From positions 62,001 to 126,000 of the forward strand of contig NZ_CADFGE010000003.1 of the NCBI RefSeq assembly GCF_902833645.1: a stretch of 64,000 nt of DNA, in the 5' to 3' direction. Shown here one piece after another: positions 26,629 through 33,323 of the stretch. Numbering within the stretch: position 1 is the first letter of the stretch; each line of letters starts with the position of its first letter. The position numbers and the translations under genes were made by a program. A model generated the notes under the pieces. The model saw only the letters and a list, made by a program, of their open reading frames with translations. It was not told where the DNA came from and did not search any database. This DNA comes from Paraburkholderia fungorum. GTDB lineage: Bacteria > Pseudomonadota > Gammaproteobacteria > Burkholderiales > Burkholderiaceae.

Positions 26629-26979
26629 ATGAAGGCTTCGATGATGCTGTACCCGGTCGAGACGATCGATGCGGCGCTGCCGCTCTTTGTCGACGGGCTA
26701 GGTTTGACGGTGAAGTTTCGTGACGGCGAGCGCTATTGCGCGCTCGACGGTGGCGCGCTGAGCGTCGCGCTGGTGGCAGGCGAGGAACGGATCGTCGAAC
26801 GCGCGGCGCTGGTGTTTCGCGTGGACGAAACCGACGACCTGTACGCAGCGATGGCGCGGGTGGTCGCGGCGGGTGCGTCAGTGCGCGTGCCGGTGCAGCA
26901 AGGGCCGCACGAATGGCGTGCGGTGCTGGAGGATAAGAACGGCGCGTTACTGGTGTTGTCGCAGAAGCGCGCGGTTTAA
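26629..26979 (+). CDS. VOC/glyoxalase-fold small protein
   Basis: This 116-aa single VOC domain begins MKASMMLYPVETIDAALPLFVDGLGLTVKFRDG and ends with RAVLEDKNGALLVLSQK, the usual beta-alpha-beta-beta-beta arrangement of half a bleomycin-resistance/glyoxalase unit. GGGAG upstream supports ATG 26629. It would act as a dimer. Metal ligands are not obvious, so it may be a lyase/epimerase-like enzyme or a binding protein. It stands alone between the divergent monooxygenase gene and the convergent regulator, with a candidate operator upstream, so I infer steroid-linked expression. The reaction is unknown. Confidence 0.8.
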   Translation: MKASMMLYPVETIDAALPLFVDGLGLTVKFRDGERYCALDGGALSVALVAGEERIVERAALVFRVDETDDLYAAMARVVAAGASVRVPVQQGPHEWRAVLEDKNGALLVLSQKRAV

Positions 26980-26990
26980 GGCCGTGGAGC

Positions 26991-27021
26991 GTGTGCCACG
27001 CCTGACAAAGGCGCGGCACAC
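26991..27021. terminator. bidirectional hairpin between the VOC gene and the LuxR gene
   Basis: A 12-bp stem with one mismatch (GTGTGCCACGCC paired with GGCGCGGCACAC, 7-nt loop TGACAAA) lies 12 bp after the VOC stop and 17 bp from the stop of the convergent regulator. There is no long T-run, so factor-independent termination is uncertain. Confidence 0.5.
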
Positions 27022-27037
27022 GTCGTCTCAGCCGGCT

Positions 27038-28219
27038 TCAACCAAGCGGCACCACACTGCCCAGCAGAATGCGTACGAGCGTGGCCTGACGCGTGACGCC
27101 CGTCTTCGAAAAGATGGCCCGCAGATGGGCCCGCGCGGTGTTCTTGCTGATACTCAATTCGTCGGCGGCCTCTTCCAGCGTCAACCCATTGGTCAGGAGC
27201 AACGCAAGCGAGGTCTCCGCCGGCGTGAGGTCGAACAGCTTGCGTACGATCTCCTGCGAGCCCTGCGATTTGCGATCGGGATCGCGCAGAAACAGCACCG
27301 TTGCCGGGCGGCGCTTGTTGTCCTCGGACCAGTCCGAGAGTGGAATCGTGCGTACCAGCACGCCGAGTTTCGGCTTGTCGCAACCACGCGTGATAGGCAT
27401 GGCTTCGACAATCGGCGCGGCGGTGCCGAAGTGCCCCATCAGCGCATGACGCACGAGACGTTGCAGATTGCGGTTCTCCTGCGCATCGGTCGCTTCGACG
27501 TTGCCATGCACGATACGCAAGCCGTTGCTCTGCGCGAGAATCTCGTCGGCCACGCTATTGGTGCGCATGATCGCACCGCTCTCGTCGAGCGTCACCGTGC
27601 CCACCAGCATCCGGTCGATCGCGCTCGCATACAGCGTACGCTCCGACTCCACGATATCGAGCCGCGAATGCAATTCGACCGCGCGTCGCAAATGCGGCAG
27701 CAGCAACGCGCAAAACGCCTTGTCGCGCGCGGAAAAATGCTTCGAAGCGTGGCTGCGGCACACGCGAAACCGGCATTCCACGCCGGACTCCGTACGCAGA
27801 TCGGCGCCCATGATGTAGCGGATATCGGCCGGCTTCAGAAACTGTTTGTAGAGTTCGCTGGTGAGCCAGCCCGTGTCGCCGAATACTTCGTCGACAGTGA
27901 CCACGCGATCCGCCGGCAAACCGACGAACGGATCGAGCGAATAGTAGTAGTTGTTGTATGACGCTTCACCCGGCACACCCGAGCCCATTTCGGAAGCATG
28001 CACCATCAGGCCGCGCCGCTCGCTGGAGGGCGAACGCAGAATCAGGGTGGCATAGCTCGCGCCCAGCGAGGTGCGGATCAACTCGAGCGCGCCGGCCCAC
28101 GGTGTGCTTTCCAGCGCCCCCTGATAAATGCGCGCGGTCAGTTCGCTGAACTGCGCAACGCTCACCTCGGCCAGTTCACTCATGGCCTGGCCCTCTTCAG
28201 GGGCCCATTTTGTCTCCAT
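27038..28219 (-). CDS. LuxR-type regulator, TeiR/TesR-like
   Basis: This 393-aa protein has a long N-terminal sensory region (GAF/PAS-like, residues ~30-310) and a C-terminal LuxR/FixJ helix-turn-helix (FDLTPAETSLALLLTNGLTLEEAADELSISKNTARAHLRAIFSKTG). Length and domain plan match TeiR/TesR, the steroid-responsive activator of C. testosteroni. ATG 28219 is chosen because GGAGAG is well placed upstream; ATG 28183 is another option. No receiver domain is present, so it probably senses a ligand directly. It is the only regulator inside the cluster and the best candidate to bind the six shared palindromes. Confidence 0.78.
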   Translation of the reverse strand: METKWAPEEGQAMSELAEVSVAQFSELTARIYQGALESTPWAGALELIRTSLGASYATLILRSPSSERRGLMVHASEMGSGVPGEASYNNYYYSLDPFVGLPADRVVTVDEVFGDTGWLTSELYKQFLKPADIRYIMGADLRTESGVECRFRVCRSHASKHFSARDKAFCALLLPHLRRAVELHSRLDIVESERTLYASAIDRMLVGTVTLDESGAIMRTNSVADEILAQSNGLRIVHGNVEATDAQENRNLQRLVRHALMGHFGTAAPIVEAMPITRGCDKPKLGVLVRTIPLSDWSEDNKRRPATVLFLRDPDRKSQGSQEIVRKLFDLTPAETSLALLLTNGLTLEEAADELSISKNTARAHLRAIFSKTGVTRQATLVRILLGSVVPLG

Positions 28220-28341
28220 CAACACTCTCCGTCCTCCATGCGACTTTGCAGCGCGACGCCAAGCTTAAGGGCCGATCTGCTTGCTGGCATCGGGGGAAGT
28301 ACTTAGCTGACGAAAGTTTCGCTGAGCGTGCGAACGAACTC

Positions 28342-28357
28342 TCGTCCAATCGGACGA
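28342..28357 (+). promoter_or_regulatory. candidate steroid-regulon operator, site E (perfect palindrome)
   Basis: TCGTCC-AATC-GGACGA has perfectly complementary 6-bp arms and is followed by TGCC in the direction of the hydrolase operon. It lies 146 bp upstream of the hydrolase ATG and 122 bp from the ATG of the divergent LuxR gene, so it could control both. Confidence 0.72.
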
Positions 28358-28459
28358 TGCCCCCTTGAAGCCGCCGCGTTTCAATGCATTCAGGGTTGCG
28401 GCGTGCGCGCCGAATGCCCTGATTTGCAGCGCGATTCGGGTTCGGCGCAGCCGTATCGC

Positions 28460-28474
28460 CTATACCCGGTATAG
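28460..28474. promoter_or_regulatory. 15-bp perfect inverted repeat before the hydrolase gene
   Basis: CTATACC-C-GGTATAG is a perfect palindrome 29 bp upstream of the hydrolase start codon, in the place expected for a repressor site or promoter core. It is distinct from the GTCC-type operator and occurs once in the regions examined. Confidence 0.45.
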
Positions 28475-28503
28475 CCGCTTTCATCACATTCTCAGGAGAC
28501 CCG

Positions 28504-29475
28504 ATGGCGCTCGATCCTCAGGCGCAGGCCGTGCGCGCCGCTCTCGCCGGCATGCCCCCACTCGATTTCGCGCAACTCACCGTGCCCGCATACCGTGCGA
28601 TGCTCGCCGCGGGCGGCGGTTTTGCACCGGGAGACTCCGTCGCGGCAGAAGAAGATCTGACGATTCCGACCGCCAACGGCCCGATTGCCGCGCGCCTCTA
28701 CCGGCCTGCGCTGGAAAGCGCCGATGAGGGTGGCAACAGCGGCAACAGCAATACCCTGCTGCCCCTTACCGTCTTCTTTCACGGCGGTGGCTTCGTTTCC
28801 TGCGGGCTCGATACCCACGCAAACATTTGCCGTTGCCTCGCGCAGCGCGCGCGAACGGTCGTGCTATCGGTCGATTACCGGCTTGCGCCCGAAGCACGCT
28901 TTCCGGCCGCCGCGCTCGACGCGTGCGATGCCGTGCGCTGGGCGGCGGCCAATTCACGTGATCTGCGCGTGCGACCCGGCGCGCTTGCCGTGGCGGGCGA
29001 CAGCGCCGGCGGCAATCTGGCGGCAGTCGTCGCGCAACAGTTGCGTCATAGCGCGGTGAATATCGCGCATCAGGTGCTGTTCTATCCCGTGGTGGATTGC
29101 GCCACCGAGCATCCGTCATACGAATCGATGGGCGACGGGTATCTGCTGACGGCGGACATGATGCGCTGGTTTAAAAACGAATATTTCGCACCGGACGCCG
29201 ATCGCGCCGATCCGCTCGCGAGTCCGCTCGCCGCCGCCGATCTCCCGGGTATAGCCGGCGCCACCATCATCAGTGCCGAGTACGACCCATTGCGCGACGA
29301 GGCCGAGCACTATGCAGCGCGTCTCGCGCAAGCGGGCGTGCTTACGACCCATCTGCGCTGGCCGGGACAGATGCACGGCTTCGCCAGTCTGCTCGGTGCG
29401 CTCGACGCGGCCGACCAGGCACTCACGCTCGCAGCGCGCGCCTTGCGTCATGCGCTGCACGTCCAGAACACCTGA
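28504..29475 (+). CDS. alpha/beta-hydrolase, hormone-sensitive-lipase family
   Basis: This 323-aa esterase has the HSL-family oxyanion motif HGGGF (93-97) and the nucleophile S167 in GDSAGG. The acid is in EYDPLRDE and the base His in MHGF near the C-terminus. AGGAG is 5 nt before ATG 28504. It is not an HsaD/TesD type C-C hydrolase, which lacks the HGGG motif. It may release steroids from esters or open a lactone; the position at the head of a four-gene operon in the steroid cluster supports this, but no substrate can be read from sequence. Confidence 0.85.
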   Translation: MALDPQAQAVRAALAGMPPLDFAQLTVPAYRAMLAAGGGFAPGDSVAAEEDLTIPTANGPIAARLYRPALESADEGGNSGNSNTLLPLTVFFHGGGFVSCGLDTHANICRCLAQRARTVVLSVDYRLAPEARFPAAALDACDAVRWAAANSRDLRVRPGALAVAGDSAGGNLAAVVAQQLRHSAVNIAHQVLFYPVVDCATEHPSYESMGDGYLLTADMMRWFKNEYFAPDADRADPLASPLAAADLPGIAGATIISAEYDPLRDEAEHYAARLAQAGVLTTHLRWPGQMHGFASLLGALDAADQALTLAARALRHALHVQNT

Positions 29476-29495
29476 CTCCGTTCACCCGAAAAGAC

Positions 29496-30299
29496 ATGAC
29501 TGCATTAATCCGCCTCGCGGCCGAAGACGGTATCGCGACGCTCACGTTCGACCGCCCCGAGGCGCTGAACGCTCTCAACGAAGCGATGGCCAACGAACTG
29601 AACGCCAAGCTCGCACGCCTCGCTCACCACGACGATATCCGCGCAATCGTGCTGACCGGCGCCGGCAGCGCCTTCATGGCGGGCGGCGACTTGCAGACCA
29701 TGCGCGCCGCGCTCGATGCAAAGCCCGCGGTACGAGACCGGGCGATCGGCACACTCGTGCGGCTTGCGCAAACCGTGGTCGAAACCGTCACGGGTTCGCG
29801 CAAACCGGTGATCGCCAGCATCAATGGTGCGGTGGCGGGTTTCGGCCTGAGCCTCGTCGCCGCCTGCGATCTGGCTATCGCCGCGAAGAGCGCGACGTTC
29901 ACGTCGGCATATGGCCGCATCGGCACCTCCCCCGACGGCGGTGCGACCTATACGTTGCCGCGCGCGCTCGGCATCAAGCAGGCCGCGCAATGGATGTATC
30001 TCGACGAACGGCATAGCGCCGATGACGCTCTGCGGGCCGGTATCGTCAACTGGGTCGTCCCTGACGGCGAACTCGCCGCACAAACGCGCTCGCTGTTAAA
30101 GCGGATGGGTGCGCTCTCGCCGGATGCATTCGCGCAAACCAAGAATCTGATCCTGCACGCACCCGAGCGCAGCTTCGCCGAGCATCTGTACGCGGAACAG
30201 CGCAGCTTTCTGCACTGCGCGGCGGGCGAGGATTTCCGCGAAGGTGTCGACGCATTCTTCGAGAAGCGCGCACCTGTATTCGGCTCTGGCGCACGTTAA
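29496..30299 (+). CDS. enoyl-CoA hydratase/isomerase family protein
   Basis: This 267-aa crotonase has the oxyanion segments GAGSAFMAGGDLQTMR and INGAVAGFGLSLVAACDLAIAA. The position of the first catalytic Glu of ECH-1 (usually in the A-G-A-D/E-x-x-E region) reads YGRIGTSPDGGATYTLPR, the isomerase/PaaG-like pattern with Asp in place of Glu. It could be a delta3-delta2 enoyl-CoA isomerase rather than a hydratase. It starts 20 nt after the hydrolase gene. The role in the steroid pathway is inferred from the operon only. Confidence 0.8.
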   Translation: MTALIRLAAEDGIATLTFDRPEALNALNEAMANELNAKLARLAHHDDIRAIVLTGAGSAFMAGGDLQTMRAALDAKPAVRDRAIGTLVRLAQTVVETVTGSRKPVIASINGAVAGFGLSLVAACDLAIAAKSATFTSAYGRIGTSPDGGATYTLPRALGIKQAAQWMYLDERHSADDALRAGIVNWVVPDGELAAQTRSLLKRMGALSPDAFAQTKNLILHAPERSFAEHLYAEQRSFLHCAAGEDFREGVDAFFEKRAPVFGSGAR

Positions 30300-30328
30300 G
30301 CGTTTTTTCTTCGCTTGTTTAAACGCGG

Positions 30329-30376
30329 CAACCGCAATAACAACGACAACAACAGCAGCAACAACAGCAGTAGCAC
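30329..30376. repeat. CAA/CAG-rich trinucleotide tract upstream of the RibBA-like gene
   Basis: The stretch consists almost wholly of CAA, AAC and CAG triplets (e.g. AACAACAGCAGCAACAACAG) and ends about 12 bp before the RibBA start codon, where it would form an unstructured leader. It is clearly different in composition from the GC-rich surroundings. Confidence 0.65.
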
Positions 30377-30388
30377 AGGGACAAACCC

Positions 30389-31612
30389 ATGAAACTGGCC
30401 ACTACCGACGAAATCGTCGCCGAGCTGAGAGCCGGCCGCATGATCATTCTGGTCGACGAGGAAGATCGCGAGAATGAAGGCGATCTGCTGATTGCCGCCG
30501 ACCACGTCACGCCCGAGGCGATCAACTTTATGGCGCGCTTTGGCCGCGGCCTTGTCTGCCTGACACTGAGTGCCGAGCACTGCGCGCGCCTGAAGCTTCC
30601 GCCGATGGCGGAACAGAACGGCACGCAGTATGGCACCGCGTTCACGGTCAGCATCGAGGCGGCGCACGGCGTGACCACCGGCATCTCCGCTGCCGACCGC
30701 GCGCACACGATCCGCACGGCGATTCAGCCGGACGTGCGCGCCGAACATCTGGTGCAACCGGGCCATGTATTTCCGATCGCGGCGCGTGAAGGCGGCGTGC
30801 TGGTGCGCGCCGGACATACCGAAGCGGGTTGCGACCTCACCGCGTTGGCAGGCTTGACGCCCGCAGCGGTGATCTGCGAAATCATGAACGACGACGGCAC
30901 CATGTCGCGTCTGCCTCAACTGATCGAATTCGCCGAACACCATGGCCTGAAAATCGGCACGATTGCCGATCTGATCCACTATCGCAGTACGCACGAGTCA
31001 CTCGTCGAGCGGGTCGGCGAGAGACCGCTGCACACGCCGTGGGGACCGTTTCGCGCCATTCAGTATCGCGACACCGTGCGTCACTCCACGCATCTGGCGT
31101 TGGTGCGCGGCACGCCAATGCCCCATGTGCCGGTGCTCACTCGCGTGCACGAATGCTTCTCGCTGCTCGACCTGCTCGATGCGGAACCCTCCGCGCATTC
31201 ATGGCCGTTGCACGCGGCACTGCAGAAAATCGATGCGGCAGGGTGCGGCGTGGCGGTTCTGCTCGATTGCGACATGCGAACCGATTCAATAAGCGGCGGC
31301 AACAGCATGCCGGCGCGCAGGGACGGCAGACTCTCCGGAATTGGCTCGCAGATCTTGCGCGACCTCGGCGTGCGTCGCCTGAATGTGTTGTCGAGTCCAT
31401 TCAGGCTGCCGGCGCTGTCGGGGCATGAACTGGAAATCATGGCGTTCATTCCGCTTGGCGAAGCGGACCTGGAAAACCCGCACGCGTTCGATCGCGTGTC
31501 CGCCGCGCCGAGGATTGACGTGACATTGAAACCCCTGGCTCTTCGATCCACCGCGGTGATGCAGGCAAGCGCTCACCCGGCATCGTACGAACTCGAAGCC
31601 TCTTCATGGTGA
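30389..31612 (+). CDS. RibBA-like protein: DHBP synthase with a degenerate GTP cyclohydrolase II domain
   Basis: Residues 1-~205 form 3,4-dihydroxy-2-butanone-4-phosphate synthase with the catalytic DEEDRENEGDL, HTEAGCDLTALAG and GHVFP motifs intact. Residues ~210-390 align with GTP cyclohydrolase II but keep only RVHECFSLLDLL; the zinc-binding C-x10-C-x-C (normally ...LRCDCG) is missing. So the second domain is probably inactive. Such RibBX-type paralogues make the riboflavin precursor without cyclohydrolase activity. In an operon with many flavoenzymes nearby (KstD, HsaAB, KshB, IpdC, ACADs, luciferase-like), the likely job is raising flavin supply during steroid growth. Confidence 0.85.
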   Translation: MKLATTDEIVAELRAGRMIILVDEEDRENEGDLLIAADHVTPEAINFMARFGRGLVCLTLSAEHCARLKLPPMAEQNGTQYGTAFTVSIEAAHGVTTGISAADRAHTIRTAIQPDVRAEHLVQPGHVFPIAAREGGVLVRAGHTEAGCDLTALAGLTPAAVICEIMNDDGTMSRLPQLIEFAEHHGLKIGTIADLIHYRSTHESLVERVGERPLHTPWGPFRAIQYRDTVRHSTHLALVRGTPMPHVPVLTRVHECFSLLDLLDAEPSAHSWPLHAALQKIDAAGCGVAVLLDCDMRTDSISGGNSMPARRDGRLSGIGSQILRDLGVRRLNVLSSPFRLPALSGHELEIMAFIPLGEADLENPHAFDRVSAAPRIDVTLKPLALRSTAVMQASAHPASYELEASSW

Positions 31613-32487
31613 CTACCCCGATGACTCAACCCAATCAGCCCTATGTCGCTCTCGTTACCGGCGCCTCGCGCGGCGCCGGCAAGGGTATCGCGCTCGCTCT
31701 CGCCGCGACGGGTGCAACGGTCTATGTAACCGGACGCACCCAGCGCGAAGGCGACGCACCGTTGCCCGGCACGGTGCACGCCACGGCAATCGAAATCGAC
31801 AGGCTCGGCGGCAAGGGCATCGCCCTGACCTGCGATCACGCCGACGACCGGCAGGTAGCCGAAGTATTCGATTACATCCGGCGCAACAGCGGGCGCCTCG
31901 ACATTCTCGTCAACAATGCCACGACGCTGCACGACGAACTGATTCGCCCGGCGCCGTTCTGGGAGAAACCGCTGGACCTCGTAGACATTCTCGACGTGGG
32001 TCTGCGCTCCGCCTATGTCGCGAGCTGGCACGCCGCGCGTTTGATGGCCGCGCAAGGCGATGGGCTGATCGCGTTCACGTCCTCGTTCGGCGCAAGCTGC
32101 TATATGCACGGCGCGGCGTATGGGGCGCAGAAAGTGGGCGTCGATAAATTCGCCAAGGACATGGCGGTCGATCTGAAATCGTACGGCGTTGCCGCGGTCT
32201 CCATCTGGATGGGCATGCTGCAGACCGAGCGCACCGCGCGCGTGATCGCCGCGCATCCCGAGCAATATGCCGGTTTCAGCGAACTCGCCGAGACCCCGCA
32301 ATTCACCGGACGCCTGATCGACGCGTTGTATCGCGACCCGCAACGTCAACAGAAATCCGGCCTGGTGCTGGTCGGCGCGGAGCTTGCGCGCGAGTACGGC
32401 ATCACTGAGCTCGACGGTCGCCAGCCGCCTTCGCATCGCGAGGCGTTAGGCGGCCCGGTGCAGGCGCATCCGGCGATCGTGGCCTGA
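31606..32487 (+). CDS. SDR, DHRS1-like
   Basis: This 293-aa SDR has TGASRGAGKGIALALAATGATVYVTGRT, NNAT and Y-G-A-Q-K (AYGAQKVGVDKFAKDMAVDL). The GxGKGIA and VYVTGR patterns and the WMGMLQTERT segment are characteristic of the DHRS1 group, some members of which reduce steroids and other ketones. The first ATG (31606) overlaps the end of the RibBA gene by 7 nt; ATG 31621 is an alternative. It is the last gene of the hydrolase operon. A ketosteroid or hydroxysteroid substrate is plausible, not shown. Confidence 0.8.
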   Translation: MVTTPMTQPNQPYVALVTGASRGAGKGIALALAATGATVYVTGRTQREGDAPLPGTVHATAIEIDRLGGKGIALTCDHADDRQVAEVFDYIRRNSGRLDILVNNATTLHDELIRPAPFWEKPLDLVDILDVGLRSAYVASWHAARLMAAQGDGLIAFTSSFGASCYMHGAAYGAQKVGVDKFAKDMAVDLKSYGVAAVSIWMGMLQTERTARVIAAHPEQYAGFSELAETPQFTGRLIDALYRDPQRQQKSGLVLVGAELAREYGITELDGRQPPSHREALGGPVQAHPAIVA

Positions 32488-32526
32488 TACGGAGTGCCGG
32501 GGCGATTGGCGCGGTGGTTCTGGATG

Positions 32527-32632
32527 CCCCGCCGTGCCGTTTCGTGGCGCTTCGTGCCGTGACGCTTCGTGCCGCTTTGTGCCGAGCCGCCTTGTGCCGT
32601 ACCGCTTGGTGCGGTACCGCTTCGTTTCATCG
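32527..32632. repeat. degenerate CTTCGTGCCG-type tandem repeat downstream of the SDR operon
   Basis: Copies related to CTTCGTGCCGT recur every ~10-17 bp (TTTCGTGGCG, CTTCGTGCCG, CTTTGTGCCG, CTTGTGCCGT, CTTGGTGCGG, CTTCGTTTCA). No convincing gene uses this stretch. It fills the space between the convergent SDR and small-membrane-protein genes. Confidence 0.6.
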
Positions 32633-32663
32633 CGCGTCGTGGCGCGGCGGGCGGCGCGGGCGG

Positions 32664-32954
32664 CTAGAAGCCGCTCACCACCATCGCGTACACCAACGCC
32701 GCACCACCGACCGCGCCGAGGAAGGTGAAACACTGTTCGTCCGCACCCGAGCGGCGCGCCCAGATTCTTCCAGCCAGCGCGGCCAATCCGGTGATGCCCA
32801 GAAACAGCGACAGCGACGATCCGGCCGTGCACACCATGCCGGGAAACTCGTCGCTCCAGGCGCATGCGTAGAGCTGCCGCACGGATACGCCAACCACACC
32901 GATCGCCACCAGCAAACCCGCAACCAGTCCATCCCGCTGAACTCTGGATTTCAT
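32664..32954 (-). CDS. 96-aa membrane protein of unknown function
   Basis: The product has about three hydrophobic segments: VAGLLVAIGVVGVSV near residues 9-25, LSLFLGITGLAALAG near the middle, and FLGAVGGAALVYAMVVSGF at the C-terminus. Cysteines lie in YACAW and GMVCTAG in the first loop. GGAGG lies 7 nt before ATG 32954 and only ~1 nt before ATG 32960, so 32954 is the start. I do not recognise the family. A candidate steroid operator lies 167 bp upstream with the correct polarity, and nothing else lies between, so a membrane role in steroid handling is a reasonable guess. Confidence 0.7.
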   Translation of the reverse strand: MKSRVQRDGLVAGLLVAIGVVGVSVRQLYACAWSDEFPGMVCTAGSSLSLFLGITGLAALAGRIWARRSGADEQCFTFLGAVGGAALVYAMVVSGF

Positions 32955-33121
32955 CTGCATTCCTCCCGCATCACGCCCGTCCTCATCCTGCTTGTCCCCA
33001 TTCCTATACGCGGCTCAAACGCCTGCCGCGTGGCTGTGCGCCTCGATACGGCGGACGAACAACCTTGTCGCGCCGCTCCCGGTTCATACCGTCATTGACG
33101 GCGATCGGAGGCATGCGGGCA

Positions 33122-33137
33122 TCGTCCGGATGGACTA
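33122..33137 (-). promoter_or_regulatory. candidate steroid-regulon operator, site F (96-aa membrane protein)
   Basis: In the sense of the leftward small membrane gene the site reads TAGTCCATCCGGACGA followed by TGCC, one of the best matches to the shared pattern. It lies 167 bp upstream of that gene. The 369-bp stretch 32955-33323 holds no other gene. Confidence 0.68.
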
Positions 33138-33272
33138 AGGGGATTGCCGGAGAGGGCTGACAGCAGGTTTCCCAACAGACCGACGGTGGGATCGCGAAGA
33201 GGCAATGCGCAGGACGTCGCGGAGAAAGCGGCGAAGGAATCGCGAGGAAACTATTGCGGCGGAGAACGGAGC

Positions 33273-33294
33273 CGTGACGGCAAACACCGTCACG
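33273..33294. terminator. short hairpin after the amidase gene
   Basis: CGTGACGG-CAAACA-CCGTCACG gives a perfect 8-bp stem, 29 bp after the amidase stop (minus strand). There is no T-run on the minus strand, so termination is only a possibility. Confidence 0.3.
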
Positions 33295-33323
33295 TCCCCC
33301 CATCAAGCGTGCTGGCGTGCCTG

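Noticed and set aside
27313..27335. CTCGGAC-CA-GTCCGAG palindrome resembling the steroid operator half-sites
   Set aside because: It lies inside the LuxR coding sequence and has a different arm order and spacing from the six intergenic sites.
28504..29475. Assignment as the missing HsaD/TesD C-C hydrolase
   Set aside because: The HGGG oxyanion motif and GDSAGG nucleophile elbow mark the hormone-sensitive-lipase family, not meta-cleavage product hydrolases.
32527..32632. Possible CRISPR-like or REP array in the CTTCGTGCCG repeat
   Set aside because: Units are too short and irregular, without spacers or palindromic structure. It is better described as a degenerate low-complexity tandem repeat.
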